Origin: Pseudomonas paeninsulae
Lineage (GTDB): Bacteria; Pseudomonadota; Gammaproteobacteria; Pseudomonadales; Pseudomonadaceae
Assembly: GCF_035621475.1 (NCBI RefSeq)
Contig: NZ_CP141799.1
Coordinates: forward strand, 1,352,501 to 1,416,500
Length of the DNA stretch: 64,000 nt
Direction: 5' to 3'
Shown: in pieces, positions 45,135 to 54,558 of the stretch
How positions within the stretch are numbered: position 1 is the first letter of the stretch
Layout of the letters: every line of letters begins with the position of its first letter
The notes under the pieces: model-generated
Seen by the model: only the letters and a program-made list of their open reading frames with translations
Databases searched by the model: none
What the model was told of the DNA's origin: nothing
Program-made: the position numbers and the translations under genes

Positions 45135-46079
45135 TCAGTCGCTCGACCATGGCAGGCTGGGCGCTACCAATGGCGCGCCGTCGTAGCCCTCGACCCGGCC
45201 GAAACGCGGGTGCCCCGCTTGCCAGTCGTGCTGGGCTTGGCTGATCTCGGCCTGGCTATGGCCGACGAAGTTCCACCACAGCAGAATCTCCTCGGCGAAC
45301 GGCTCGCCGCCCAGTAGCAGCGCCTGGCTACCCGGCGCCAACTGCACGGAAAGCTGGTCGCGGCCGCGGCCGAGATAGGCCAGTTGGTTGACGGCGAAGC
45401 GCTCCGCCTGGATCTGCACCTCGCCCTGCAGCGGCAGAATGCCGTACTCGAACGCCGGATCGAGGCGCAGCTCGAGCGTGGCGCCCGGCGCGCTGTGCAG
45501 GTCGATGCCGAGCAGCGGCGAGTAAATCCGGGTCGGCGCCGTGTGGCCGTCGTAGTGCCCGGCGAGCAAGGTGAGGCGGCAGCCGTGCTGGTCCCAGCAG
45601 GGCAGCTCGGGATGGTGCTCGAACGCCGGCGCGCGCTGGCTCTCGGCGCGGGGCAGGGCGATCCACAGCTGCGCGGCATGCAGGCGCCGTTCGGTGGGCA
45701 AGGACTCTTCGCTATGGCTGATGCCGCGCCCGGCGGTCATCAGATTGACCTGGCCCGGGCGAACCGTCTGCACATGACCCAGGCTGTCGCGGTGCAGCAC
45801 TTCGCCTTCGATCATCCAGGTGAAGGTCTGCAGGCCGATGTGTGGGTGCGGGCCGACCCGCAGACCGGCGTCGGTGGTGAAGGTGGCGGGGCCGGCATGG
45901 TCGAGGAAGCACCAGGCGCCGATCATTCGCCGTTGCGCTGAAGGCAGCAGGCGGCTAACGGAAATGCCGCCACCAATCTCGGCGCTACGCGAGGTCACGC
46001 GCTGGATGCTGCGCTGGCCATTTTCTAACGGGCAATCGCTGGATGACGACAGCTGGCATTGGTTATCGTGGGTACTCAT
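45135..46079 (-). CDS. Pirin family protein
   Basis: 314 residues from the ATG at 46079 behind GGGGA. Two cupin barrels are present. The first holds the metal ligands in 'VGPHPHIGLQTFTWMIEGEVLHRDS' (His-x-His plus His, and Glu). 'INLMTAGRGISHSEES' is a pirin hallmark. Pirins are iron-binding cupins; some have quercetinase activity or act as redox-responsive regulators. It is the last gene in a minus-strand stress-like cluster with OsmC, two YcaC-type hydrolases and another pirin. A truncated reductase gene directly precedes it. Confidence 0.9.
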   Translation of the reverse strand: MSTHDNQCQLSSSSDCPLENGQRSIQRVTSRSAEIGGGISVSRLLPSAQRRMIGAWCFLDHAGPATFTTDAGLRVGPHPHIGLQTFTWMIEGEVLHRDSLGHVQTVRPGQVNLMTAGRGISHSEESLPTERRLHAAQLWIALPRAESQRAPAFEHHPELPCWDQHGCRLTLLAGHYDGHTAPTRIYSPLLGIDLHSAPGATLELRLDPAFEYGILPLQGEVQIQAERFAVNQLAYLGRGRDQLSVQLAPGSQALLLGGEPFAEEILLWWNFVGHSQAEISQAQHDWQAGHPRFGRVEGYDGAPLVAPSLPWSSD

Positions 46080-46083
46080 GACG

Positions 46084-46194
46084 TTATCCCCGCTGTGTGT
46101 TGAACCTGACCGCCTCGCGCAGGGCGGCCGTGTTGTAGAAGCCACTGGGCAGGCTGCCGGAGATGCCCAGCACCTTGATTTCTGAATTTGTCAC
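46084..46194 (-). pseudogene. N-terminal stub of an NADPH-dependent FMN reductase
   Basis: A GTG at 46194 with AGGAG upstream opens a 36-codon frame: 'MTNSEIKVLGISGSLPSGFY' then 'NTAALREAV', ending in TAA at 46084. 'KVLGISGSLRxGSxNxxALRxA' is the flavin-phosphate-binding start of NAD(P)H-dependent FMN reductases (ChrR/ArsH/YieF type), which are normally about 180-190 residues. The rest is gone, and the pirin start lies 4 bp beyond the stop. It looks like an internal deletion that fused the first 30 codons to the pirin leader. The start is 11 bp after the OsmC stop, so it was part of the operon. Confidence 0.75.
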
Positions 46195-46205
46195 GTCGGT
46201 GCTCC

Positions 46206-46613
46206 TCAGTCGACCAGCTGGCTGTCGATCAGGATCTCGCCGCTCAGCAGCTTATGGATGGGGCAAACATTGGCAATTTCCAGCAGGCGCTGGCGTTGTG
46301 CATCGCTCAGCTCGCCCGACAGGTGGATGTTTCGACCGATGCGGGTCTGCGGATGCTGCGCACTGGGCGCCTGCAGCAGGCTCAGTTGCACATCGATGGC
46401 CTGCAGCGGTATGCCCTTGCGTTGCGCGTACATGGCAACGGTGATCGAGGTGCAGGCACCCAGGGCCGATAGCAGCAGCTGATGGGGCGAAGGCCCGGTG
46501 TCGCCACCGCCGAGTGCCTGCGGCTCGTCACCCAGCCATTGGTGTACGCCAGCGCTGAGTTTGACCTGATAGGCCTGCCCGTCGAGGGAGGCCGTGACTG
46601 ACGCTGCGCTCAT
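46206..46613 (-). CDS. OsmC/Ohr family peroxiredoxin-like protein
   Basis: 135 residues with the two reactive cysteines of the OsmC fold: 'SALGACTSITVAMYAQRKG' (about 53) and 'LLEIANVCPIHKLLSG' (about 114). OsmC proteins reduce organic hydroperoxides through these thiols in the cytoplasm. The cluster context (pirins, isochorismatase-like hydrolases, a former FMN reductase) suggests a response to reactive aldehydes, quinones or oxidants. The gene is 98 bp beyond a hairpin that follows the upstream YcaC-like gene. Confidence 0.9.
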   Translation of the reverse strand: MSAASVTASLDGQAYQVKLSAGVHQWLGDEPQALGGGDTGPSPHQLLLSALGACTSITVAMYAQRKGIPLQAIDVQLSLLQAPSAQHPQTRIGRNIHLSGELSDAQRQRLLEIANVCPIHKLLSGEILIDSQLVD

Positions 46614-46676
46614 TGCAAACTCCTATTCTGCTGGACTGCCAAGGCTGTTAAGAACAGCTGTAAGTGGCGCAAAGAT

Positions 46677-46701
46677 CAAGGGCTGCGCAGCGCAGCCCTT
46701 G
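46677..46701 (-). terminator. Hairpin after the YcaC-like gene
   Basis: A perfect 11-bp stem (caagggctgcg / cgcagcccttg) with a CAG loop, 10 bp beyond the stop. On the minus strand it is followed by 'atctttg', a weak U tract. It may reduce rather than abolish read-through into the OsmC gene. Confidence 0.65.
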
Positions 46702-46710
46702 TCGGCGCGC

Positions 46711-47337
46711 TTACTTGCCCGCGGTCAGTGTGCTGTAGCTGTTGATCAGGTTGCGGTAGTCGGGGATGTGGTTGGAGAACAGCGTGCCCAGCCCCTCGAT
46801 GTCGTTGCGCCAGTCGCGGTGCAGCTCGCAGGCCAGACCGAACCAGGTCATCAGCTGCGCGCCGGAGGCGGACATACGGTCCCAGGCCGAATGGCGGGTG
46901 ATTTCATTGAAGGTACCGGAGGCATCGGTGACCACGAACACCTCGAAGCCGGCCTCGATCGCCGACAGCGCCGGGAAGGCCACGCAGACCTCGGTGACCA
47001 CCCCGGCGATGATCAGCTGCTTGCGGCCGGTGGCCTTTACCGCCTTGACGAAGTCTTCGTTGTCCCAGGCATTGATCTGGCCGGGGCGGGCGATATAGGG
47101 CGCGTCCGGGAACTGCGCCTTGAGCTCCGGCACCAGCGGGCCGTTGGGGCCGTTCTCGAAGCTGGTGGTGAGAATGGTCGGCAGTTCGAAGTACTTGGCC
47201 AGATCGGCCAGGGCCAATACGTTGTTCTTGAACTTGTCCGGGTCGATGTCGCGCACCAGCGACAGCAGGCCGGTCTGGTGGTCGACCAGCAGGACCGCGG
47301 CCTGGTTCTTGTCGAGACGTTTGTAGGTGGTAGTCAT
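46711..47337 (-). CDS. YcaC-like isochorismatase-superfamily hydrolase
   Basis: 208 residues, the same length as E. coli YcaC. The fold is cysteine hydrolase-like: 'AAVLLVDHQTGLLSLV' carries the catalytic Asp, and 'IIAGVVTEVCVAFPALSAI' the nucleophilic Cys. 'GQINAWDNEDFVKAVKATGRK' is the YcaC signature. The natural substrate of YcaC is unknown. A paralogue lies immediately upstream (47396-48082) and shares 'INAWD..DFV.AV.ATG.K.LIIAG'. Both are in a cluster divergent from a LysR regulator. Confidence 0.9.
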   Translation of the reverse strand: MTTTYKRLDKNQAAVLLVDHQTGLLSLVRDIDPDKFKNNVLALADLAKYFELPTILTTSFENGPNGPLVPELKAQFPDAPYIARPGQINAWDNEDFVKAVKATGRKQLIIAGVVTEVCVAFPALSAIEAGFEVFVVTDASGTFNEITRHSAWDRMSASGAQLMTWFGLACELHRDWRNDIEGLGTLFSNHIPDYRNLINSYSTLTAGK

Positions 47338-47395
47338 TTTGCTTCTCCTTGTTTCTGCTGATGACCCTGCGCCAATCAGTGCAGGGCTTGGGGGA

Positions 47396-48082
47396 TTAGC
47401 GCTGCGAATCCAGGACTTCCTGATTGCTCACCACGGCTTGTGCCTTGAGGTAGCTTTCGATCAGCAACTGGTAATGCGGGAAAATATGGCTGTAAGCTTC
47501 GGCCCACTGCGCGGCATCAGGACGGTTCCAGGTTTGCTGGATCTCCGAACAAACCGCCGCGGTGTCCATGGGCACCACGCCGGCCTGGACCACCCGGGCC
47601 AGGGTGACTTCCTGGGCCATCTTCGAGTAAGTGCCCGAGGCGTCGATCACCGCGAACACCTTGTAGCCGGCCGCCACCGCGCTAATGCTCGGGAAAGCCA
47701 TGCACACGCTGGTGATGGTGCCGGCGATGATCAGAGTCTTCTTGCCGGTGGCTTCCACGGCCGCCACAAAGTCCGGGCTGTCCCAGGCATTGATTTCGCC
47801 CTTGCGCGCCACGTACTGGGCGTGCGGCGCGGCCTCGTGGATCTCGGGAATCAGCGGGCCATTGGGTCCCTGGGGCACCGAGGCAGTGGTGATCACCGGG
47901 ATCTTCGCCAGGCTGGCAATCTTCGCCAGGGTGATGGCGTTGGCGCGCAGCTCGGTCATCGGCATGTCTTTGACTGTCTGAAACAGGCCGCTTTGGTGGT
48001 CGATCAGCAGCATCACCGTGTCGCTGGGGTCGATCGTCGGTTTCTGGCCGTTGAAGTTGGCAATATTTGCGAAGGAATGCAT
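47396..48082 (-). CDS. Isochorismatase-superfamily hydrolase (YcaC paralogue)
   Basis: 228 residues. The catalytic Asp is in '[19 protein letters not shown]', and the Cys in '[20 protein letters not shown]'. It differs from the downstream paralogue by a longer N-terminus and an extended C-terminal tail '[18 protein letters not shown]'. The two probably arose by duplication and may have different substrates, or form a hetero-oligomer. It is 58 bp upstream of its paralogue and 132 bp downstream of a pirin gene on the same strand. Confidence 0.9.
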   Translation of the reverse strand: MHSFANIANFNGQKPTIDPSDTVMLLIDHQSGLFQTVKDMPMTELRANAITLAKIASLAKIPVITTASVPQGPNGPLIPEIHEAAPHAQYVARKGEINAWDSPDFVAAVEATGKKTLIIAGTITSVCMAFPSISAVAAGYKVFAVIDASGTYSKMAQEVTLARVVQAGVVPMDTAAVCSEIQQTWNRPDAAQWAEAYSHIFPHYQLLIESYLKAQAVVSNQEVLDSQR

Positions 48083-48214
48083 GCGCGGATCCTCTTGAAA
48101 GGTTGAGAGGCCCGGGCCGTTTCGACGGTCCGGGTCTGGGTGACGAGTTAGGCCACGGGTCCTGGGTGAGCCGGTCTATTGAGACTAGGCAGTGAGACCG
48201 GCGGCGGATGACCG

Positions 48215-49081
48215 TTAGGCCGGTAGTTGGCCGAACGAGCCGCTCTGCAAGTCCTTAACCGCCTGGGCAATTTCGGCCTGGCTGTTCATCACGAAGGGGC
48301 CGTAACCGACCACCGGCTCATCGATCGGCTCGCCACTGAGCAGCAGCACCAGCGCCTGGTTGTTGGCTTCCAGCAACAGCTCGTCGCCGGCGCGGTCGAG
48401 CAGCACCATCTGCGCCTCCCTGACCAGCTGGCTGCCATTCACCAGCACGCTGCCGCGCAATACGATCAGCGCCGTGCTGCGCCCCTCGGCGACTGGCAAG
48501 GCCAGCGGCTTATCGGCATTCAGGCGGATATCCCAAACGTCCATGGCGGTGAAGGTGTGTGCCGGCCCCTGTTGCCCGGCAAACTCGCCGGCAATCAGGC
48601 GCAGGGAACCGGCACCGCCGTCGAGCGGCACTACCGGAATGTCCTGATCGAGAAGGGTCTGGTAGCCCGGCGCGGCCAGCTTGTCGCGGGCCGGCAAGTT
48701 GACCCACAGCTGCACCATCTCCAAGGTGCCGCCCTGCTCGGTGAACGCGGCGGAGTGGAATTCTTCATGCAAAATTCCTGAGGCGGCGGTCATCCACTGC
48801 ACGTCGCCGGGGCCGATCAGGCCGCCGCTGCCAGTCGAGTCACGGTGCTCCAGTTCGCCCTGGTAGACGATGGTCACGGTTTCGAAACCGCGGTGCGGAT
48901 GCTGGCCGACACCGCGCGGCTGCTGCGTCGGGGCGAACTCATGCGGACCGGCATAGTCGAGCAGCAGAAACGGGCTGATGTGCTGGCCCAGGCTGTCATA
49001 GGAAAACAGCGAGCGAACCGGAAAACCGTCACCGACCCAGTGCTGCTTAGGGCTGCTGTAAAGGCCAAGAATCTTTTTCAT
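48215..49081 (-). CDS. Pirin family protein (YhhW/YhaK-type)
   Basis: 288 residues from the ATG at 49081, with a strong GAGGAGG upstream. Metal ligands are in 'VGQHPHRGFETVTIVYQGELEHRDS', and 'VQWMTAASGILHEEFHS' is the second pirin motif. The second cupin half contains 'AMDVWDIRLNADKPLALPVAEG'. Bicupin pirins such as E. coli YhhW show quercetin 2,3-dioxygenase activity in vitro. It is the first gene of the minus-strand cluster and is divergent from a LysR regulator across 98 bp, so it is the most likely direct target. Confidence 0.9.
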   Translation of the reverse strand: MKKILGLYSSPKQHWVGDGFPVRSLFSYDSLGQHISPFLLLDYAGPHEFAPTQQPRGVGQHPHRGFETVTIVYQGELEHRDSTGSGGLIGPGDVQWMTAASGILHEEFHSAAFTEQGGTLEMVQLWVNLPARDKLAAPGYQTLLDQDIPVVPLDGGAGSLRLIAGEFAGQQGPAHTFTAMDVWDIRLNADKPLALPVAEGRSTALIVLRGSVLVNGSQLVREAQMVLLDRAGDELLLEANNQALVLLLSGEPIDEPVVGYGPFVMNSQAEIAQAVKDLQSGSFGQLPA

Positions 49082-49136
49082 GAGATGCCTCCTCTGTGTA
49101 TGCACAACAGCTTAGGAGTGCAACAGCTATCCCGGT

Positions 49137-49155
49137 AGACTGAGTAAATCAGTCT
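49137..49155. promoter_or_regulatory. Operator-like palindrome between pirin and LysR genes
   Basis: AGACTGA-gtaaa-TCAGTCT is a perfect 7-bp inverted repeat in the divergent region, about 25 bp before the LysR start. LysR proteins typically bind such interrupted dyads, so this is a candidate binding site. Confidence 0.6.
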
Positions 49156-49179
49156 CAGCGTTCTATAAGGAGAACACTG

Positions 49180-50073
49180 GTGGACGACCTCAACGACCTC
49201 TACTACTTCGCCCAAGTCGTCGAACACGGTGGTTTTGCGGCGGCAGGCAGGGCGCTGCATACACCCAAGTCCAAACTCAGTCGGCGCATTGCCCTGCTCG
49301 AGGAGCGCTTGGGTGTGCGCCTGCTGCAGCGCACGACGCGGCACTTCTCGGTTACCGAGATCGGTCAGGAGTATTACCGGCACTGCCTGGCCATGCTGAT
49401 CGAGGCGCAAGCCGCGCGGGAGGTGATCGAACGCACGCGCTCGGAACCCCAGGGCATCGTACGCATGAGCTGTCCCACCACCTTGCTGCAGTACCGGATT
49501 GGCGACCTGATCGGCCGCTTCATGGTCCTCAATCCCAAAGTCCAGGTGCATCTGGATGCCACCAACAGGCACGTCGACGTGATCGGCGAAGGCCTCGACC
49601 TGGCCCTGCGCGTGCGTTTCCCTCCACTGGAAAACAGCGATCTGGTGATGCGCGTGCTGGCAGACAGCCCGCAACGACTGGTCGCCAGCCCCGAGTTGCT
49701 CAAGGGCCGCGCCTTGCCCTTGCTGCCCGCGGACCTGAGTGGCCTGCCCAGCCTGGACTGGCGGCAACCGGGCGAACATCTGTGGCGACTGGAGGGCCCC
49801 AATGGGGCCATGGCCGAGGTCCGGCACCAACCGCGCTTGATCAGCGACGACATGACGACCCTGCTGCAGGCCGCGCTACGCGGCGTTGGCCTGGTGCAGT
49901 TGCCGTGCATGGTGGTCGAGCAGGAACTGGCGCAAGGTCGGCTGCTCGACATCATGCCGCAGTGGGCACCGCGCTGCGGCGTGGTGCATGCGCTGTTCCC
50001 CTCGCGCCGCGGCTTGCTGCCCTCGGTGCGCAGCCTGATCGATTTTTTGGCCGAGCAGATGCCCTTGTCCTAA
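49180..50073 (+). CDS. LysR-family transcriptional regulator
   Basis: 297 residues with a GTG start behind AAGGAG. The N-terminal winged helix is '[49 protein letters not shown]', with an effector-binding domain from about 90. The HTH is of the DsdC/CrgA-like 'PKSKLSRR' type seen in regulators of pirin and quinone-response genes. It is divergent from the pirin/YcaC/OsmC cluster. I infer that it controls that cluster through the palindrome between them; the inducer is unknown. Confidence 0.92.
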   Translation: MDDLNDLYYFAQVVEHGGFAAAGRALHTPKSKLSRRIALLEERLGVRLLQRTTRHFSVTEIGQEYYRHCLAMLIEAQAAREVIERTRSEPQGIVRMSCPTTLLQYRIGDLIGRFMVLNPKVQVHLDATNRHVDVIGEGLDLALRVRFPPLENSDLVMRVLADSPQRLVASPELLKGRALPLLPADLSGLPSLDWRQPGEHLWRLEGPNGAMAEVRHQPRLISDDMTTLLQAALRGVGLVQLPCMVVEQELAQGRLLDIMPQWAPRCGVVHALFPSRRGLLPSVRSLIDFLAEQMPLS

Positions 50074-50179
50074 GCCCGCTCGCGGGTGCTTGGCTAAGGT
50101 GCAAACCAGGCGGCACTTGCCTCACCCCACCCCAAGTTACTTACACTCTGCCTTTCTCTCTTCCAGGCAAGGCCATCCC

Positions 50180-51103
<924 letters not shown>

Positions 51104-51170
51104 GCCGCGTAATGAGCAACGCCGCATGGCCGAGCGCAATAGCGGATGAACAACCTGATGAGGCGCGTGT

Positions 51171-51932
51171 ATGAATTTTTATGCCATCAAGGCTATTTAC
51201 CTGTTCGAGCTGGCGCGCACCTGGCGCACCCTGTTGCAGAGCATCGCCACCCCGGTGATCAGCACCTCGCTGTACTTCGTGGTGTTCGGTTCGGCCATCG
51301 GCAGCAGCATGACCGAGGTGCACGGGGTCAGCTACGGCGCCTTCATCGTGCCGGGGCTAATCATGCTGGCACTGCTCACCGAGAGCATCTCCAATGCCTC
51401 CTTCGGCATCTACATGCCCAAGTATTCCGGCAGCATCTACGAGCTGCTCTCGGCACCGGTGTCCTACCTGGAAATTCTGCTCGGCTATGTCGGCGCGGCG
51501 GCGACCAAGTCGATCGTGCTGGGGCTGGTGATTCTGGTCACGGCGCGGCTGTTCGTCGATTTCGAGATTTTTCATCCGGTGTGGATGCTGGCCTTGCTGG
51601 TGCTGACCGCGCTGACCTTCAGCCTGTTCGGTTTCATCATCGGCGTCTGGGCCGACGGCTGGGAGAAATTGCAGATAGTCCCGGCGCTGATCGTCACGCC
51701 GCTGACCTTCCTCGGTGGCAGTTTCTACTCGATCAGCATGTTGCCGCCCACGTGGCAGACCATCACCCTGTTCAACCCGGTGGTGTACCTGATCAGCGCC
51801 TTCCGCTGGAGCTTCTACGGCGTCTCCGACGTCAACGTGGTGCTCAGCCTGGGCATGATCTTCGCCTTCCTGCTGCTGTGCGTGCTCACCGTTGGCTGGA
51901 TCTTCAAGACCGGTTACCGGCTGAAGAGTTGA
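51171..51932 (+). CDS. ABC-2 type permease (YadH-like)
   Basis: 253 residues with six membrane segments typical of ABC-2 permeases ('[31 protein letters not shown]', '[47 protein letters not shown]', '[33 protein letters not shown]'). E. coli YadH has 256 residues. The gene follows the ATPase by 67 bp. The two products would form a 2+2 exporter. It is convergent with the glucosylglycerol-phosphate phosphatase homologue, 34 bp away. Confidence 0.92.
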   Translation: MNFYAIKAIYLFELARTWRTLLQSIATPVISTSLYFVVFGSAIGSSMTEVHGVSYGAFIVPGLIMLALLTESISNASFGIYMPKYSGSIYELLSAPVSYLEILLGYVGAAATKSIVLGLVILVTARLFVDFEIFHPVWMLALLVLTALTFSLFGFIIGVWADGWEKLQIVPALIVTPLTFLGGSFYSISMLPPTWQTITLFNPVVYLISAFRWSFYGVSDVNVVLSLGMIFAFLLLCVLTVGWIFKTGYRLKS

Positions 51933-51966
51933 GCGGCAAACTCAGGGTTGGCCACTTCAAGGACAT

Positions 51967-53259
51967 TCACTGGGCAGCCCGGCTACGCCCCGCGTAGCGC
52001 TCGGCCAGGGTGCAGAAAAACGTGACATATTGGCCATGGCCAGCACAGAACACCACATCCAGAGCGAGTGGGTCGGCGGGGTCGCTGATGCCCTCGGCTG
52101 CCGCCCAGGGTTCCAGGCTCGGCTCGCTCGCCCTGCGCTGCAGGTGCGCCGCATCCAGGCCCGGGCGATCGACCTCGCCGCCGCTGCTGTCGATATAGAC
52201 CACGCAGTTGTCGCTGTCGAAGGCCTTGCCCAGCTCTTGCACCAGGGTCAGGAAGCCGCGGTCGCTGCCGCCGCGCAGTTGCTCGGTCTGGCCATCCAGC
52301 GTGCGAGTGGCCGAGGTGACCGTGTCGCCCACGCCGACGATGTGCGGCATCTGGGCCGGGTCGAAGCGCTCGCGCGCCAGTTGCAACAGCGCGTCGCGCT
52401 CGCGCGGGGCCTGGCGGGCGTTGAAGTCGGCGCCCAGCGGGTAGTGCCCGGTGTGTTGGTGATAGTAGTGATTGAGAATCACCAGTACGCCGACTTCCTT
52501 GATCGCCCCCTTGAGCATGAACTGGAAATCGGTGGTGCCGGCGTTGTCGCCGGTACTGTATTTGACCCGTTCCAGGCCCTGGGCGTCGCTGCCGAGATTG
52601 GGTGCGTAGTGGACGAAGAAGGACTCCTGCAGTTGGCAGGCGGCGGCCTGTTGCAGCAGGTGCGCCATGAAGCCTTCGACTGCGTGCTGCAGCTGCTGGT
52701 AGAGCGCCGGTTGGTCGCTGAAATGCTGGTAGAGGCTGTTGATGTTGAGGGTTGGTGAGGCGAGGTTGTCCAGTACGCTGGCGCTAACCAGGGCGGCGAT
52801 CTCGGATGCGGTGAGCGAATAGGGCGGTGCGGCCAGCAGTTCGCCGAGGAAGCGCTCGGCCTTGCCCGGTAGCGTCTGCAGAAAGGCCAGTTCCGCCTCG
52901 CTTACGCCAGGGTGGGAAACCTCGCCGTGGCGATCCTGCAGTTGTACGCCGCCGGCCGCTAGCCCGGGTAGGTAGAGACCTTGCTCGCGGGCCTGGGCGG
53001 GGGCTGCGAGGGCGTTGTCGACGATGCCGTTCACCCCGCGCCTGCCGATGTGTTCGCCGTTGGTCAGGACGAAGAAGTGCCCCGCCAGCTGACGGGCTGC
53101 CTGCACATAACGCCGTTCGATGGTCCGGGTCAGCGGGTCGCGCACCAGGCCCATGCAGACGCCGTCCAGGTCCTGAATGATCAGCAGCTTATCGGTGGCG
53201 ACGAGGGCGTCGAGCAGGCGCTCATGATCGAGTGAAAACGTTGGGCTGTGTTTAATCAT
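51967..53259 (-). CDS. Glucosylglycerol 3-phosphatase (StpA/GgpP-like)
   Basis: 430 residues, close to cyanobacterial StpA (about 420). It begins 'FSLDHERLLDALVATDKLLIIQDLDGVCMGLVRDPLTR', with HAD-type DxD (about 28-30). It continues 'FFVLTNGEHIGRRGVNGIVD', 'LYLPGLAAGGVQLQDRHGEVSHPGVSEAEL', 'FFVHYAPNLGSDAQGLE', 'GTTDFQFMLKGAIKEVGVLVILNHYYHQHTGHYPLG' and 'VGVGDTVTS', all remembered hallmarks of StpA. The enzyme removes phosphate from glucosylglycerol phosphate in making the osmolyte glucosylglycerol. A stand-alone form in a pseudomonad is noteworthy, since fused GgpPS proteins are known there. No synthase is visible in the window. Confidence 0.85.
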   Translation of the reverse strand: MIKHSPTFSLDHERLLDALVATDKLLIIQDLDGVCMGLVRDPLTRTIERRYVQAARQLAGHFFVLTNGEHIGRRGVNGIVDNALAAPAQAREQGLYLPGLAAGGVQLQDRHGEVSHPGVSEAELAFLQTLPGKAERFLGELLAAPPYSLTASEIAALVSASVLDNLASPTLNINSLYQHFSDQPALYQQLQHAVEGFMAHLLQQAAACQLQESFFVHYAPNLGSDAQGLERVKYSTGDNAGTTDFQFMLKGAIKEVGVLVILNHYYHQHTGHYPLGADFNARQAPRERDALLQLARERFDPAQMPHIVGVGDTVTSATRTLDGQTEQLRGGSDRGFLTLVQELGKAFDSDNCVVYIDSSGGEVDRPGLDAAHLQRRASEPSLEPWAAAEGISDPADPLALDVVFCAGHGQYVTFFCTLAERYAGRSRAAQ

Positions 53260-53347
53260 TCCGCCATCTTACCCGCACTGCCGGGGTCGACCAAACCTGC
53301 CGCCCGGAGGCGTCGGGCACTTGCCTGGCTCCGCGGCTGGCCAGCGC

Positions 53348-53836
53348 TCAGCGACTCAGGCCAAGGCGTACATGCCACTGGGCGATGGATTCTTCGGGGT
53401 AACCGTCGAATTGTTGATCGCCGGGCCGCACATTGACTTCGACCCAGGAGGCTTTCGAGTCGAGCAGCAGGTGGGTGTGTTCCGGCGGCACCGGCAGCGG
53501 CGTGTCGATAGCCGAGACGAAGGGGTGAATCAGCTCCGGCCACTCTGGGCTGAAGAGCCACAGGGCGCTGCCGCACAGTCGGCAGAAATGCCGCTCGGCA
53601 CTGCTGGTATGGGCGCGGCGCTCGCCTTCGCGCTTGATCTTGGCGCGATAGATGGCGACCTGCTTGCGCCCGGTGACTATCAGGCTGTGTGCCGCGCCGC
53701 TGAGGTTGATCGAGTAACCGCCGCCGCCCTGGGTTTTGCGGCAAATCGAGCAGTAGCAACGCTGGTAGGGATAAGGGTGGGCACTGCTCAGGCTGAACAC
53801 CACCGCGCCGCAATGGCAGGAACCTTGGAGTTGCAT
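53348..53836 (-). CDS. GFA family (CENP-V/GFA domain) zinc protein
   Basis: 162 residues. The zinc-binding cysteines of the Mss4-like GFA fold are visible: 'GSCHCGAVVF', 'RCYCSICRKTQGG' and 'HFCRLCGSALW'. The family is named after glutathione-dependent formaldehyde-activating enzyme, but most members are of unknown activity. It is on the same strand as the StpA-like gene and 88 bp upstream of it. The MITE lies about 120 bp upstream of its start. Confidence 0.9.
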   Translation of the reverse strand: MQLQGSCHCGAVVFSLSSAHPYPYQRCYCSICRKTQGGGGYSINLSGAAHSLIVTGRKQVAIYRAKIKREGERRAHTSSAERHFCRLCGSALWLFSPEWPELIHPFVSAIDTPLPVPPEHTHLLLDSKASWVEVNVRPGDQQFDGYPEESIAQWHVRLGLSR

Positions 53837-53958
53837 GGCGAACCTCCAGACGAGATGACTGCGTTGGCAAGATCGGCAATTACAGCCTAGACAATCTTTG
53901 CCTGGCGTGGCGCGAGTCCGTTGGTCGGGTTGAGTGGCGGCGCAAGTCGCAAGTCGGG

Positions 53959-54127
53959 CTAGCAGCCTGTCGGACTTGACCGTCTGTAGCGAGGGGAAGT
54001 CCGGGTTAACACAGTTTTTGCGCGCTTTTGAGGCGAATAGTGGCTCTATTCAACGAAATGGCGCGTAAAAAATGATCAGGTCCGGCTTTTTCGCAGTAGG
54101 ACAGTGTTAAGCCCGACAGGCCGCTAG
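53959..54127. mobile_element. MITE related to the IS1182-type element
   Basis: A 169-bp segment (including terminal CTAGs) begins with the same 19 bases as the IS at 8746 (ctagcagcctgtcggactt). It ends with the inverse of ctagcggcctgtcgggctt, two mismatches. CTAG at both ends again gives the duplicated target. The inside has no gene but contains a palindrome GAATAG-tggct-CTATTC (54035-54051). It could be moved in trans by the transposase encoded at 8878-10251. Confidence 0.85.
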
Positions 54128-54285
54128 ATAACGTTCTGTGTATCCACTTCTTTATGGCGACGTGTCACTATCTACTTTGATTTGCGATGTATCGGCGAGA
54201 TTCGCCGTCCTCGCAGCACTTTGTCGCGAATGTCCTGCAAAGTCCTGCTCAACAATGACACTCATAATTGCAATAGGGCTCTAGC
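54128..54285. other. Non-coding stretch between MITE and a small gene
   Basis: About 160 bp, AT-richer at its end. I see no RNA gene. Together with the MITE and the preceding spacer it makes the 449-bp gap 53837-54285. Confidence 0.5.
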
Positions 54286-54558
54286 TTGACCGAAACCAAC
54301 CTCTCCGAAGGCGAGATGCGCCGCGCCCTCGGCCTCGACCCAGCTCTACCGAAACAACCACAATCACAGTCAAAGCCCGCGTCCAGTTACACGCTCGTCG
54401 AACTGAGCGTGCGCAAGAACGGTGGCCCGACTTTCCGCTTCGAGCATCGTTCGAGTTCGATCAGCACGCTGACCGCTCAGCTCGAGGCCGAAAAATCCGC
54501 ACGCGCCAAGGGCTACGAGGTGTGGGTGCTGCTGGATATCCGGCAGATTTCAGAATAG
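54286..54558 (+). CDS. Small hypothetical protein
   Basis: 90 residues from a TTG at 54286; no ATG or GTG is available in this frame and the ribosome site is weak. The protein starts 'TETNLSEGEMRRALGLDPALP' and ends 'KSARAKGYEVWVLLDIRQISE'. A beta-type segment 'TLVELSVRKNGGPTFRFEHRSSS' lies in the middle. It looks like a conserved pseudomonad small protein, but I do not recognise a family. Codon use is normal for the genome, which supports coding. Confidence 0.6.
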   Translation: MTETNLSEGEMRRALGLDPALPKQPQSQSKPASSYTLVELSVRKNGGPTFRFEHRSSSISTLTAQLEAEKSARAKGYEVWVLLDIRQISE

